Part shown: positions 23,679 through 33,248 of the stretch, piece by piece
Layout: each line of letters begins with the position of its first letter
How positions within the stretch are numbered: the stretch's first letter is position 1
Source of the DNA: Pseudobdellovibrionaceae bacterium
GTDB lineage: Bacteria; Bdellovibrionota; Bdellovibrionia; Bdellovibrionales; Bdellovibrionaceae
Length of the DNA stretch: 64,000 nt
Assembly: GCA_947449255.1 (NCBI GenBank)
Contig: CANFQX010000007.1
Coordinates: 62,001 to 126,000 of the forward strand
Direction of reading: 5' to 3'
Notes under the pieces: model-generated
The model's database searches: none
Told to the model about the DNA's origin: nothing
The model's input: the letters and a program-made list of their open reading frames with translations, nothing else
Translations under genes and position numbers: made by a program

Positions 23679-24983
23679 CTATTTGCCTCTTTTTTCAAAG
23701 GTAGGAGCTTTTTTGCGTGGATTTAGATTGCGGCGTTTCTGCAATTTTCCTGATCCCGGGCGGCCATCTCGTTCGCTACGGCCTTCAATCACGGCTTTTG
23801 CTTTTCCTTTTGACATGACAGCAGCTTTTGCAACCTCTTCGGAGTGGTAAGGTTGATCTATAATGACAGGAATAGGTTTTCCTATGAGTCTTTCAATATC
23901 TTTTAGATAAGACTTTTCTTCAGCATCACAAAACGCAATGGCAATCCCTTGAGCTCCAGCGCGAGCCGTCCGGCCAATTCTGTGCACATAACTTTCTGTC
24001 TCATGGGGCAGCTCAAAATTGATGACGTGAGTGATGTTATCGATATCAATTCCTCGCGCGGCGATGTCTGTGGCCACAAGAACTCGAATTTTTCCCTCAC
24101 GAAGGTTTTCTAAGGCTCTTTGACGGGCATTTTGTGATTTATTGCCATGAATGGCTTCAGCAGGAATATTGCTTTTTAAAAGTGTTTCAACAACACGATT
24201 AGCCCCGTGCTTGGTGCGGGCGAAAACGATAACGCGATGAAAAGCTTTGTTGCCAAGTAAGCTTTTTAAGAGATCTCGCTTTTTGCTTTTATCAACAAAC
24301 ATCACGGATTGCTCAATCATGTCCGCAGTGGAAGCCACCGGCGTCACTTCAACGCGAATTGGGTTGTTCAAAAGGGAATCTGCCAATTTCTGAATATCTT
24401 TCGGCATTGTCGCTGAAAAGAACAAATTCTGCCGGGTTTTAGGGAGCAGATTAACCACTTTTCGAATATCAGGCAAAAAACCCATATCGAGCATTCTGTC
24501 TGCTTCATCCAGGACAAAGACTTCAAGTTTATTCAAATAAACATATTTTTGATTCATAAGGTCGAGCAGTCTTCCTGGGGTTGCAATCAGGATGTCGACT
24601 CCAGCAGTAAGCTCTCGAGTTTGAGGTGCTTGGCCAACTCCACCAAAGATCACAGAAGATCTTAGGCGAAGGTGCTTTCCATAGGTTCTAAAGCTATCGT
24701 GAATTTGTATTGCCAGCTCTCGAGTGGGGGAGAGTATCAAGGCTCGAGGGTGTTTAGGTTCAGGACGAATAGGATTTTGATGGAGTCGTTGCAAAATAGG
24801 AAGTGCGAAGGCTGCTGTTTTGCCAGTCCCTGTTTGTGCACAACCTAAAAGGTCTCTTCCCTCAAGAAGGTGAGGGATCGATTGCACCTGAATGGGGGTG
24901 GGAATCGTATAGCCAGATTCGGAAACGGCTTTTTGAAGAGGTTCAATCAGGGCAAGGTCAGTAAATTTTATTTGTGATTTCAT
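23679..24983 (-). CDS. DEAD-box RNA helicase, RhlE-like
   Basis: 434 aa from ATG 24983, which starts at the usual [10 protein letters not shown] just before the Q motif; an upstream ATG at 25022 would add 13 residues rich in Cys. Motifs in order: [10 protein letters not shown] (Q), AQTGTGKT (I), PTRELAIQI (Ia), [13 protein letters not shown] (II, DEAD), FFSATMP (III), [11 protein letters not shown] (V), [10 protein letters not shown] (VI). The C-terminal tail is basic ([15 protein letters not shown]), as in RhlE proteins that aid ribosome assembly or RNA decay. It is followed by a strong terminator. Confidence 0.95.
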   Translation of the reverse strand: MKSQIKFTDLALIEPLQKAVSESGYTIPTPIQVQSIPHLLEGRDLLGCAQTGTGKTAAFALPILQRLHQNPIRPEPKHPRALILSPTRELAIQIHDSFRTYGKHLRLRSSVIFGGVGQAPQTRELTAGVDILIATPGRLLDLMNQKYVYLNKLEVFVLDEADRMLDMGFLPDIRKVVNLLPKTRQNLFFSATMPKDIQKLADSLLNNPIRVEVTPVASTADMIEQSVMFVDKSKKRDLLKSLLGNKAFHRVIVFARTKHGANRVVETLLKSNIPAEAIHGNKSQNARQRALENLREGKIRVLVATDIAARGIDIDNITHVINFELPHETESYVHRIGRTARAGAQGIAIAFCDAEEKSYLKDIERLIGKPIPVIIDQPYHSEEVAKAAVMSKGKAKAVIEGRSERDGRPGSGKLQKRRNLNPRKKAPTFEKRGK

Positions 24984-25187
24984 AAGGCTCAGGAACCTAC
25001 AAGGCCCAAGGCATGAGAGCAAGGACCAATTCCATTTAAAGTCAAAAAATACAGGGTTTAGAAACTATATTTGGCCTGTGCCTCCAGTTAAGTTGAATTA
25101 AGCCAGGATTTCATTTGCATTCCAACATGACTGTTAGATCTGCCTAGGCCTAAGAAAGACTTCATTTTATTCTATAAACAGCCAGAG

Positions 25188-25307
25188 ATGGCCTTAAGAG
25201 CCCAGGCGATGGACCATTCAAAAGTCGATTGTGACACTTTGGTTTTAGTTAAAAACTTTATTCTAGAAGCAGAGAGTATTATTCAAAAAAATGCAGACAG
25301 AAATTGA
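25188..25307 (+). CDS. possible 39-aa small protein
   Basis: An open frame from ATG 25188 to TGA 25307, starting MALRAQAMDHSK and ending QKNADRN, with an amphipathic helix (VLVKNFILEAESIIQ). It ends 18 bases before the next gene and could share its transcript. The ribosome-binding site is weak (CCAGAG just before the ATG) and I know no family, so this is a candidate only. The rest of 25023-25187 shows no gene. Confidence 0.25.
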   Translation: MALRAQAMDHSKVDCDTLVLVKNFILEAESIIQKNADRN

Positions 25308-25325
25308 AAAACAAGGAGGTTTAAG

Positions 25326-25862
25326 TTGAAAGCAAAATCACAAGATCTGGTTAAGAAAAATTTAACTAAACAGGAATATCAATTATTTAGCAGCAGTCAG
25401 CCTGAGAAATTAAAAAAGCTCTCCTTGAATAAATTAACCGATGCTGTTGGGAAAACAAAAAATTTAATTGATAAATATCGAAAGGCGAAACTGACAGCAA
25501 GCGAAGCCAGGTCGCAGGTCATCAATTTTAGAATTAAGAATCTCTCAGGAATTAGAAAACGGCTGAACGAAATGCTAGCAGCTGCTGAAAAAGCAAAGCT
25601 GGGTAAGGCTTTAAAAAGCACTAAGAAACATCCAAAGAGAATGACAGCACAGCTAAAAAGAAAAATTGATCTCCATCAACCCAATAAACTGAGTTTTGCC
25701 AGCACTGAAAAAGCTAAAATGTTTGATAAAAGTTTAATTATGGAGCGCAAGAAAAATTCTCCAGGCGAGGCTATGTCTAAAAGGATCGCGGGATTTTTGA
25801 AGACACGAACGCGAAGAGGACAAGTCGAAAGGGACCGCGCTACGACTTCCAAGGCAAAATGA
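25326..25862 (+). CDS. highly basic helical protein, possibly nucleic-acid binding
   Basis: 178 aa, TTG start with a near-perfect AAGGAGGT seven bases upstream. Lys and Arg make up more than a quarter of the residues, Cys and Trp are absent, and most of the chain is predicted helix. Basic blocks: KNLIDKYRKAKL, IKNLSGIRKRLNEML, TKKHPKRM, KTRTRRGQVERDR. This composition suggests DNA or RNA binding, as in histone-like or ribosome-associated proteins. No family recognised. Confidence 0.7.
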   Translation: MKAKSQDLVKKNLTKQEYQLFSSSQPEKLKKLSLNKLTDAVGKTKNLIDKYRKAKLTASEARSQVINFRIKNLSGIRKRLNEMLAAAEKAKLGKALKSTKKHPKRMTAQLKRKIDLHQPNKLSFASTEKAKMFDKSLIMERKKNSPGEAMSKRIAGFLKTRTRRGQVERDRATTSKAK

Positions 25863-25893
25863 TTTTTCAGTAAATTTACTTTACACCGGCGGA

Positions 25894-26580
25894 TTGATCG
25901 AGTTAGACCTTCCCAAGATGTCCTCGATCAATCCATACTACACCTTTAAATATTCACAACCCTCAGAGTATAGATTCTCTCATGATTCTGTTTTTTTAGC
26001 TCGTCGTGTTTTTGAGCTCTGTCAGAAAGAAAATATACAATCTTGGCGAGTTTTAGATCTTTGTGCTGGCTGTGGAATTATTGGATTGGATTTTATCTTT
26101 CACTTTCAAAATGAAATGGGAATTTTTCCAGCTTCCTGTGATTTTATTGAAGTGCAAAAAACATACGAAAGTCATTTCTTAGAAAATGTTGAGCAATTAA
26201 AAAAAGAAAAAAATAAAATCAAATCTGAGATGAGATTTCTAAATGCAAACTATGATGACTTGCAAAACGCAGAATTTAAAAAAAAATATAATTTAATTTT
26301 ATGCAATCCACCTTATTTTTTTTCTCATCAGGGAACATTGTCGCCATCCCAGTTTAAAAATAGGTGTCGCTTCTTTATAGATTCAGACTTTAAGCAATTA
26401 TTTTTAGGAATCGCTACAAGTTTGGCACCGTTAGGTGAAGCCTTCCTTGTGCTAAGAGATCTCAAAAAAAATGGATTTGATGTGTTGTCAGAAGTCCAGG
26501 CCTTATTGCCAGACTTTCTTCAGCTTGAATCACTTAGTGAGATACGTGGCAACCATTTTATTAAAATTTACTTTAAGTGA
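25894..26580 (+). CDS. TrmN6-like adenine-N6 methyltransferase
   Basis: 228 aa, TTG start at 25894 (an ATG lies at 25918). After an N-terminal YRFSHDSVFLA the SAM loop is VLDLCAGCGIIGLD, and the catalytic ILCNPPYFF fits the N-P-P-Y signature of amino-group methyltransferases. Both features match the tRNA1(Val) A37 methyltransferase YfiC/TrmN6, which also begins with a phosphate-binding F-S-x-D-S/T-hydrophobic stretch. The RNA target is by analogy. A weak stem (GGGACC at 26582, GGTCCC at 26605) follows the stop. Confidence 0.8.
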   Translation: MIELDLPKMSSINPYYTFKYSQPSEYRFSHDSVFLARRVFELCQKENIQSWRVLDLCAGCGIIGLDFIFHFQNEMGIFPASCDFIEVQKTYESHFLENVEQLKKEKNKIKSEMRFLNANYDDLQNAEFKKKYNLILCNPPYFFSHQGTLSPSQFKNRCRFFIDSDFKQLFLGIATSLAPLGEAFLVLRDLKKNGFDVLSEVQALLPDFLQLESLSEIRGNHFIKIYFK

Positions 26581-26633
26581 CGGGACCCGAATTTTAAAAA
26601 AACAGGTCCCATCTTCACTAAGTTAGTTAGCGC

Positions 26634-26897
26634 TTAGTGTTTTCTGCGTGAAAGGAATCCCGCAAGAAATCCAACAGCAGCAGCCCCAAGGACTACGCGA
26701 ATTGGGCGAGCACGAATGAAGTCTTCAGACGTAACGACAGCTTCTTGGGCCTTTTTTTGAACTGTGACATAAGCTTCTTTCATGCTTTCAGTCATGTCGC
26801 CAGTTAAAGAATGGGCAGAGCCCAATGATGCTGATGAATGAGCACTTGCGCCAGCAGGGTTAGATCCAGATTGTTTTGATCCTGTAAGTTCAGCCAT
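26634..26897 (-). CDS. DUF883/ElaB-YqjD-like membrane-anchored protein
   Basis: 87 aa. A Ser/Ala-rich head, an amphipathic helix (MTESMKEAYVTVQKKAQEA), then RARPIRVVLGAAAVGFLAGFLSRRKH: the R-P-hydrophobic helix-R-R tail typical of ElaB/YqjD/DUF883 proteins, tail-anchored proteins that bind ribosomes in stationary phase in E. coli. GGAGG precedes the start. Monocistronic as far as can be seen. Confidence 0.82.
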   Translation of the reverse strand: MAELTGSKQSGSNPAGASAHSSASLGSAHSLTGDMTESMKEAYVTVQKKAQEAVVTSEDFIRARPIRVVLGAAAVGFLAGFLSRRKH

Positions 26898-27022
26898 AGA
26901 AACCTCCTTGTTTGTATAGTTTATCTGAACTTATTTTGAACCCTTCAGTAGGAAATAAAAATCATTTTTATCGAATACTGTTAGAGTTCAGTGAATCGAT
27001 TGTGTCCATTTGAAAAAGCTAT

Positions 27023-28162
27023 TTATTTTAGCAAGAAATTTATAATTGTTTCCCTTTGTGCCAAGCCATCTTTCCTGCCAATTTCCACGAGGTCAGCACA
27101 AAACGAGGGCTCAAACATTAAATAGCTGATAATTTCACTCGCATCTTGCAGCGAACCAAGTCCTTTTAATAAATACCGAATGATTCTTGGCAATTTGTTA
27201 GCTTTTTGGACTGCCAGTTCGCCGATGTCAGCCGAGGGCGAAATCAATAAATGCTCCAAGGGACGTAAGGATGTGGTGGATCTTTGGGCTTCAGTGAGTG
27301 CCATAGCGTATTCATTGAAGCGAGTTAGTTTTTCGATGTCTTGTTCAATCGCATCCATCAGTGTGCTGTTTAATATAGTATTTAAGACTCTCGCAACACT
27401 AGGGGCTTCTGTAAATTGACTTGCTCGTTCTTCATAGGCCGTCTTTCCAGACTGAAACCGAACACCAATCACCAATAATTTTTCGGCTCCCAAATAAATT
27501 AAGGGACTGCAAGGGGCATGATTTCTAATTGCACCATCACCAAAATATCTGTCATCGATTCTGACGGGTGGAAACAGCAACGGTATTGCCGAAGAGGCCA
27601 TGACATGTTCCGTAGAAATGATCGTCTGTTCACTTCTTTTTCGTCCTTTATCCCAAGAAGGCAAGGCATGTTTTCCTTGCATGAATGTTGTTGTTGCGGA
27701 TTTTGCATAATCAATTGAAGTTATACAGAGTGTTTTTAAAATCTCATCATCAATATTTTTTTTTATTTTATCATAATTCATGTTTTTATGAATTAACTCT
27801 CGCAACGGAACTGTGTCTAGCAAGGCCCTTCCTGGAGTTGTGCCAGTGAGTCCACCCAGAGACAGCTCTCGCATCCATTGCATTCCAATTTTGCCCATGG
27901 TGAGTGAATCGGTTGAGAAAACTTTTTCAAAGCTGAGTTCACTCCATAATTTCACTAATATATCTGCAGCATTTTTGGGGTTTTCACAGTTTGAAGCGTA
28001 GGAGCATGCATTGATGGCGCCAGCACTCACGCCAGAGATAAGATCAAAATTCGCTGGCACCCCTGAACTTTCACTTATTTCCTGTACGGCTGACAATATT
28101 CCCGCTTGGTATGCGCCACGTGCCCCACCACCAGATAGTACTAAGCCTGTTGATTTGGCCAT
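27023..28162 (-). CDS. patatin-like phospholipase
   Basis: 379 aa. The oxyanion loop SGGGARGAYQ at 10-19, the nucleophile GVSAG at 44-48 (Ser46) and the dyad Asp209 in YFGDGAIRN are all present, so an active lipid acyl hydrolase of the RssA/patatin type is expected. There is no signal peptide, which suggests a cytoplasmic enzyme or one exported by another route. In Bdellovibrio a patatin-like lipase has been linked to prey exit; whether this is the same gene cannot be told here. Confidence 0.92.
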   Translation of the reverse strand: MAKSTGLVLSGGGARGAYQAGILSAVQEISESSGVPANFDLISGVSAGAINACSYASNCENPKNAADILVKLWSELSFEKVFSTDSLTMGKIGMQWMRELSLGGLTGTTPGRALLDTVPLRELIHKNMNYDKIKKNIDDEILKTLCITSIDYAKSATTTFMQGKHALPSWDKGRKRSEQTIISTEHVMASSAIPLLFPPVRIDDRYFGDGAIRNHAPCSPLIYLGAEKLLVIGVRFQSGKTAYEERASQFTEAPSVARVLNTILNSTLMDAIEQDIEKLTRFNEYAMALTEAQRSTTSLRPLEHLLISPSADIGELAVQKANKLPRIIRYLLKGLGSLQDASEIISYLMFEPSFCADLVEIGRKDGLAQRETIINFLLK

Positions 28163-28220
28163 GAATTAAATCCTCTCGTTGAGTTGAGTTCATATATTAT
28201 AGATTTTTGTTCAGAAAGAA

Positions 28221-28238
28221 AAAGGCGCCTTGGCCTTT
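28221..28238 (-). terminator. probable terminator after the zinc-ribbon gene
   Basis: On the minus strand AAAGGC (28238-28233) pairs with GCCTTT (28226-28221), continuing into TTTCTTTCT. Lies between the stop at 28289 and the patatin start at 28162. Confidence 0.5.
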
Positions 28239-28288
28239 CTGATTTTTTAATGAAATTCCTAGACTGAAGTCTGGGGAGGAGCTGGAAC

Positions 28289-28702
28289 TTAGCTTTTTAA
28301 AAAGACCTTCATATTTGTTCTGCAATTAAAGCAATAAACTTTTGAAAAAGGATCGAGCTTTGTTTGAAAAACCTTTTTCTCATTCAAGTATTCGTGGCAT
28401 TTTGGGCACTTAAAATCAGTCAAATCAATGCAAGAATTTTCACTAAATCGGCGATATCCAATCACTACAGATGAGATCAATAAACCAGGAACTAAAACAA
28501 TATGAAAAACAGGTATGAGTATCGAAAGGAGTGACGCGCACACCAGAATCCCAGATGTCTTCAGTGCTCTCTCAATGCGAGTCCTCAAACTAAATTTAAT
28601 AGAATTTAAATCAACACTCTGAACAGTTTGATCTTCAAAAACAACTTGGGTACCCATGGCACTCACTTTCGCAGGAGTTGGTGCAATTATAGACGAGTCC
28701 AT
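28289..28702 (-). CDS. membrane protein with C-terminal zinc ribbon
   Basis: 137 aa. Two close hydrophobic segments (about residues 48-83, ILVCASLLSILIPVFHIV then VPGLLISSVVIGY) are followed by CPKCHEYLNEKK and YCFNCRTNMK, two Cys-x-x-Cys knuckles 26 residues apart that would hold zinc. Only three bases separate its ATG from the stop of the ThiL-like gene, so the two are one transcript. Function unknown. Confidence 0.7.
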   Translation of the reverse strand: MDSSIIAPTPAKVSAMGTQVVFEDQTVQSVDLNSIKFSLRTRIERALKTSGILVCASLLSILIPVFHIVLVPGLLISSVVIGYRRFSENSCIDLTDFKCPKCHEYLNEKKVFQTKLDPFSKVYCFNCRTNMKVFLKS

Positions 28703-28705
28703 TAT

Positions 28706-29731
28706 TTATTTAAACTTCGCTAGAAAGGCATTGTTTTCCTTAATAAGGGCAGAATAAGAATCAACATCCCTTGGACAGTTCGTGATCTTTTCCATTGGAA
28801 ATTCAACCGCCTGATTCTTGTAATTTAAGATATAATTGCCTTTGTTTATTTTTTTATTTTTAAATTGGCCAAGAACTGTGATTTTGTTTTTCGGGATTTT
28901 ATTTATGTTTTTCTTTGGAATGACAAATAAGGTTTGAAGGTCTCCAAGGTCACCTAGCCACAGCATTATAGGAGAAAATTTTATAGCTGAGCAAAGATTC
29001 AGTGCTTGAGGATGATTTAATTTTTCTATCCAATTGATCTCAAAGCCAAGATCATTCAATAAAGCCAGAGTGTACATCCCAGCGGCTAGGCCATCGCTAG
29101 TATCAATGGCAGCGGTCGCCCAGGGTCGAATTTTTTGAGCAAGCTCCCACGATGGGGTAGGGCGAAAGATGGACTCTGGTAGTAACTCTTCCTTGCCTTG
29201 CTTCAGAAATCTGTAGGCCAGTGCTGGACCTACTCCAACTGTCTTTTTATTTGCAAGAACCAAGTAATCACCGTCCTGGGCACCGATTCTTGTCAGTGGC
29301 ATTGAAGTTGAATGTCCTAGAATATTAGAGGTCATGACGTGATCTTTGGCATATCCAGAGTCTCCGCCAAGGAGGGGAACCTTTGCTTTTTTGCAGGCGT
29401 TTTTGACTCCTGCAAAAAAAAGTTTCTGCAGAGTCTCTGGAGTTTCAAACGCCCACTGAGTCGAAATTGTTAATCCGAGTGGTTTAGATCCGCTAGCGCA
29501 CAAATCGGAAACTGAAGACATGACCGTCATCCAAGCCCAAGTTTCAACCTCTTTGTAAAGGCCGATTGTGATTTCTTCGCCAATGGAGTCAGTGGATGTT
29601 GTTATGAAGTTTTTGGGACCTACTTTAACAATTTCACAATCGGATTCAAAGAGTCGATTGCATTGATTTTTAGACCGAATTTGGGTGCCCAATATTTTTT
29701 TTAGATTTTTATATTCTCTTAGGGTGTTCAT
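28706..29731 (-). CDS. thiL: ThiL-like kinase (AIR synthase/PurM fold)
   Basis: 341 aa from ATG 29731, chosen for GGAAAG six bases upstream; a TTG five codons earlier is possible. The PurM fold is shown by STDSIGEEI (metal and ATP site), SSVSDLCASGSKPLG, LLGGDSG and AAIDTSDGLAAGM. The stretch R-P-x-P followed by I-D-x-S-D-G-L-A is the ThiL pattern, so phosphorylation of thiamine monophosphate is the best guess. GGDS replaces the usual GGDT. No other thiamine gene is near, so a different AIR-synthase-like substrate is possible. Confidence 0.65.
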   Translation of the reverse strand: MNTLREYKNLKKILGTQIRSKNQCNRLFESDCEIVKVGPKNFITTSTDSIGEEITIGLYKEVETWAWMTVMSSVSDLCASGSKPLGLTISTQWAFETPETLQKLFFAGVKNACKKAKVPLLGGDSGYAKDHVMTSNILGHSTSMPLTRIGAQDGDYLVLANKKTVGVGPALAYRFLKQGKEELLPESIFRPTPSWELAQKIRPWATAAIDTSDGLAAGMYTLALLNDLGFEINWIEKLNHPQALNLCSAIKFSPIMLWLGDLGDLQTLFVIPKKNINKIPKNKITVLGQFKNKKINKGNYILNYKNQAVEFPMEKITNCPRDVDSYSALIKENNAFLAKFK

Positions 29732-29913
29732 GTTTTCACTTTCCAAAATAGAATCTCAGCTGGTGCTCTTATTCTGCAACATCTTTTGACAACTTAAACT
29801 GAAAAATGTCACTGGAGGCTTTTTGTCTCGTTTTAGGACGCCTCATTTCACATATATTCGAGATGAGGTGGCATACTCTCTGCTCTGTCATTATGTAGGA
29901 TAGAGGAGGGCCC

Positions 29914-30987
29914 ATGAGCTACATTGAAGATAAATTTGAAATTGTGATTTTCACGCTCGCCCTAGTGCTATTCTCGGCCCTTGTCTACGTCGCAAAAGCA
30001 CCTCAGCATCTAAAATCTGCTGGAGCCGATGATGTGGTCTCAGAAATGCCTCGGCCTAAATCTTTTTGGGCTAATCTCTTTGGAATAGGCCTTGAGAATC
30101 GTGAAATCCAAAGAAAATATATTAACCCCTTTGATGTTAAAAAAGCAGGTAATAAAAAAGACCTTAAAGAAGTAAATACCGTTGTTAACCAGGCCTCAGT
30201 CCCCAAAACGAAACAAGATCTAAAAAAAGGGGCTGCATCAGAGGATAAAAAGCCCCATGTAGATATAAATATTGTTGGTGATGAGCGGACTGGTTTATCA
30301 GCTTCAGAGACTGTTTCGAATTCATGGGGCCAATTGACACCGAGGCACGCCAGCACTTCCAGCAGATTCACTTCAGAGGAAGACAAGTCTAAGCTCAACG
30401 AAAAAAATAAGTTAAGTGCTGACCAATGGAGATCGCTATTGTTGGGACAGCCCACCAAGGAAAATATCGCAAAATTTATTAATGCCTATAATACTTTGGA
30501 AGTCGACGAATCCACCTTCTATTTGATCACCAATGAGTTGCTTCATGATTCGAAATCGGATGTTCAGTTTTTGGGATTGAGTGCCGCAGGTTCCTTTCAT
30601 AACTCAAATAGCTTTTCATCTGTCGCTTCGGCCTATGATCAGTTGAATGCTGAGAATCAGTCTAAAGCTCAGGCCTTCTTGATGAGCTTTTCAACCTCAC
30701 AGCGTTCAAATGTACTTTTGGTCGTTTTAAAATCAAGCAATCCAGTTGTTGTTGACTTGGCAACTCAAGTTATTCTTAAAGGATTTCATGACTCCAGTTC
30801 AGGATCAGTAGGAGTCGTTGATCCTAGAAGTTCACGTGGCGATATAAATGAGACTGCTAATTTGGTTTCTGATTATCAAAAGTTTGTCCCTATATTTCAG
30901 CAGTTAGCCAAGGGATCAGACCCCACGATTGCAAATATTGCGAGCTCTGCACTAAGGCAAATTCAAACTGGAGTGGCGTCACTTTAA
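29914..30987 (+). CDS. membrane-anchored protein with HEAT-like helical repeats
   Basis: 357 aa. One N-terminal membrane helix (about 9-26, IVIFTLALVLFSALVYV), a polar linker rich in Lys/Asp (about 40-165), and a helical C-terminal half with alternating amphipathic helices (LLHDSKSDVQFLGLSAAGSF, VLKSSNPVVVDLATQVIL, LAKGSDPTIANIASSALRQI) that look like HEAT-type repeats. GAGGAGG before the ATG. Probably inner-membrane bound with the repeats in the periplasm. Unknown role. Confidence 0.65.
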   Translation: MSYIEDKFEIVIFTLALVLFSALVYVAKAPQHLKSAGADDVVSEMPRPKSFWANLFGIGLENREIQRKYINPFDVKKAGNKKDLKEVNTVVNQASVPKTKQDLKKGAASEDKKPHVDINIVGDERTGLSASETVSNSWGQLTPRHASTSSRFTSEEDKSKLNEKNKLSADQWRSLLLGQPTKENIAKFINAYNTLEVDESTFYLITNELLHDSKSDVQFLGLSAAGSFHNSNSFSSVASAYDQLNAENQSKAQAFLMSFSTSQRSNVLLVVLKSSNPVVVDLATQVILKGFHDSSSGSVGVVDPRSSRGDINETANLVSDYQKFVPIFQQLAKGSDPTIANIASSALRQIQTGVASL

Positions 30988-31029
30988 AAAAATATAGACA
31001 GAATGATTGATTTTTACAAAGATGAGGCG

Positions 31030-31776
31030 ATGAAGACTTATCCTCAGCTTTTTTTAATTTTAGCCCTATCTCTGTTTTCAATGGAGGGGCTGGCATTTAA
31101 TGCTTTACCCAACAATTTGGACTCCAAGGCTCAGATTCGTGCTTTAGAAATACTCGGATACGGTTCCGCTGCTAAGTTATTGGACAATCCGTATCCCCTT
31201 GGGGGTAATTTAGGATTGGAATTGGGTCTGACTACTGATTTTATCCCCCTCGACGACTTGGCAAATCTAGGTAATAAAACTCATGATACTGGTGAATTTA
31301 ACTATTTCACTCTGACTTTTGGCAAAGGCCTTTATAATAATTTTGATGTTTTTCTATATTTTACTCCGCCTATTCAAACCGAAAATATTCAAAATTTTGG
31401 TGTCCAAATTAAATGGGGTTTATATCAGGCCACTTCCTTTCCAATAAACTTTTCCCTGGTGGGATACTTTGGTGGTGCAAATTTTAATAATTTAATCAAT
31501 ATAACGACAACCGGTGGTGATCTCATTGCATCTGTGGGGATTGATAACTTGGCACTTTATTTTGGAGTTGGAAGAGTCCGAGCTAAGGGTGTTTTTCTGG
31601 GTGCTCCGGTTATTGCCGAGGGCATAACGGCCAGCGGAAGTAATGAAGTGCAGGTGATTGATGATTTTCATAGCTTATTTGGTCTTAATGTAAATCTTGA
31701 GAGATGGTTTTTTGCTTTAGAGTTCAATCGATATGCCGACTCAATCTATAGCGGTAAAATTGGCTATAGATTTTAA
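31030..31776 (+). CDS. secreted, beta-rich envelope protein
   Basis: 248 aa from ATG 31030, where a signal peptide starts directly (MKTYPQLFLILALSLF to GLAFN) and GATGAGG precedes; an upstream ATG at 31003 would spoil the signal. The rest is strand-rich with alternating aromatics (FNYFTLTFGKG, FDVFLYFTPP, GDLIASVGIDNLALYFG, RWFFALEFNRYAD) ending YSGKIGYRF, as in small outer-membrane barrels. No family recognised. Close to the HEAT-like gene, probably one operon. Confidence 0.65.
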   Translation: MKTYPQLFLILALSLFSMEGLAFNALPNNLDSKAQIRALEILGYGSAAKLLDNPYPLGGNLGLELGLTTDFIPLDDLANLGNKTHDTGEFNYFTLTFGKGLYNNFDVFLYFTPPIQTENIQNFGVQIKWGLYQATSFPINFSLVGYFGGANFNNLINITTTGGDLIASVGIDNLALYFGVGRVRAKGVFLGAPVIAEGITASGSNEVQVIDDFHSLFGLNVNLERWFFALEFNRYADSIYSGKIGYRF

Positions 31777-31830
31777 AAAATTTATTCATTCCTGTTTGAA
31801 TTTTACTTTCCAGAGATTGAATGAATCAGA

Positions 31831-32304
31831 TCATTCGTTGATTTGTGATTTCTCAATTATCTTTGTGGTCGATTTTCCATCAATAAATTGAAGTGACATC
31901 ACTTTGCCGCCATAAGACATCACGTAAGGTGCTCCAACGATGGAATCAATTTTCCAATCACCACCCTTGACTAAAACATCAGGCTTAACCTGATGAATAA
32001 GTCGCTCAGGGGTGTCCTCGGTAAAGATCGCGGTAAAATCAACACAAGCTAATGCTGCTAATATTTCGGCACGATCATTTTCGTTTTGAATGGGACGAGT
32101 GGGACCTTTTAGTCGCTTTACACTGGAGTCAGAGTTAACACCGATAACCAGGATATCACCAAGAGACCTGGCTTCCTTTAAATAACGGACATGACCAATA
32201 TGCAGAAGATCAAAGACACCATTGGTAAATACAATTTTCTTACCTTGCTTACGGAGAGTCAGCAAGGTCTCGTCTATATTTTCAAAGGTACTCACTTGAC
32301 CCAT
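31831..32304 (-). CDS. rfaE2: heptose 1-phosphate adenylyltransferase (RfaE2/HldE C-domain)
   Basis: 157 aa. The nucleotidyltransferase core shows [17 protein letters not shown] (with the HxGH site), [30 protein letters not shown] and VLVKGGDW, which match the cytidylyltransferase-like half of HldE that makes ADP-heptose for the LPS core. It is a stand-alone domain; the kinase half is not nearby. Last gene of a minus-strand run with rsmE, prmA and an RDD protein, six bases after the RDD gene. Confidence 0.93.
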   Translation of the reverse strand: MGQVSTFENIDETLLTLRKQGKKIVFTNGVFDLLHIGHVRYLKEARSLGDILVIGVNSDSSVKRLKGPTRPIQNENDRAEILAALACVDFTAIFTEDTPERLIHQVKPDVLVKGGDWKIDSIVGAPYVMSYGGKVMSLQFIDGKSTTKIIEKSQINE

Positions 32305-32309
32305 TTAAA

Positions 32310-33221
32310 TTAGACCTTTCGCATGATTCTTGCGCCGGTGATTTGGCCAGCGAAATCTTTTCTAAATAACATGGAGACGATTGGCAGTAAAATAAATCCA
32401 GTCAGAACGACAAGTGCACTTCGTGCAATAATTTTTATGCTGTAGGATTTTGAATTCAAATCTTCTGGAGTTCCAATTCTTTCATCAAAAGCCCACTCAC
32501 CAGGGGTATAACCCAAAAAAATTCGATTTACACTGAGGTAAATAAAACTGACCACTGCGAACATACCCAGAGTTGATAAATAGATCATGCCGCTGTCATC
32601 AGGATGAGTCAGGTTTCTAATCAAGTCCGTTTTTGTGATAACCAATAGTATGATCATACACAGAATACTGGCCGCCGTTATTAACATGGCATCAAGCAGA
32701 CTGGATTCAAAAGTCCAGGAGAGTGCCTTAGAGGTTTCCTTTGCTTTAGGAGCTATTAATTCTGTAGTTCTCGCCGTGGTTTTCGTTGCGGACTTAAAAG
32801 AAGAACTCTGCTGAAGCGGTTTGGTCGAATTTAGGGTGGTGCTTGTGATTACAGAATTGCTTATGGTTTTATTGCCATGAGATTCTTCTTCAATGTTGAA
32901 GCGCCGATTTTTTTGCAGAGTTTTTAGAATGTCATCTACAGCATTCGCAGGTGAACTGTCAGAATTGACTTCGAAATTAGACTCAGTATTTTGATTGACT
33001 GAAATCTTACCAAGACCAGGATTGATTTTTTTACGAGGGAGCGGGGTGCTTAATGGATTAACATTAACCTCATCCAATAAAGATAAACCTTGGTCTTTAA
33101 TAAATTTTTTAGAAGTGAAGGTCTCTTCTTCTTTATTGAATTTTTGTCCAGTGGACTTTTTCTTATGAAAACCCAAACCATCAGTTAGTGGCTTAAATTC
33201 AAACTCATCAAAAGGATCCAT
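32310..33221 (-). CDS. RDD-family membrane protein with long polar head
   Basis: 303 aa from ATG 33221 with GGAGGAG five bases upstream (a GTG two codons earlier is less likely). Residues 1-170 are polar and probably disordered; 175-300 form a RDD domain with three or four membrane helices (LLDAMLITAASILCMIIL, YLSTLGMFAVVSFIYLSV, ARSALVVLTGFILLPIV) and GYTPGEWAF plus FAGQITGARI, which fit the family. RDD proteins are poorly understood, some acting as ion exchangers. Confidence 0.75.
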   Translation of the reverse strand: MDPFDEFEFKPLTDGLGFHKKKSTGQKFNKEEETFTSKKFIKDQGLSLLDEVNVNPLSTPLPRKKINPGLGKISVNQNTESNFEVNSDSSPANAVDDILKTLQKNRRFNIEEESHGNKTISNSVITSTTLNSTKPLQQSSSFKSATKTTARTTELIAPKAKETSKALSWTFESSLLDAMLITAASILCMIILLVITKTDLIRNLTHPDDSGMIYLSTLGMFAVVSFIYLSVNRIFLGYTPGEWAFDERIGTPEDLNSKSYSIKIIARSALVVLTGFILLPIVSMLFRKDFAGQITGARIMRKV

Positions 33222-33248
33222 ATCCACTCCTCCCAGATCATCAAAATA

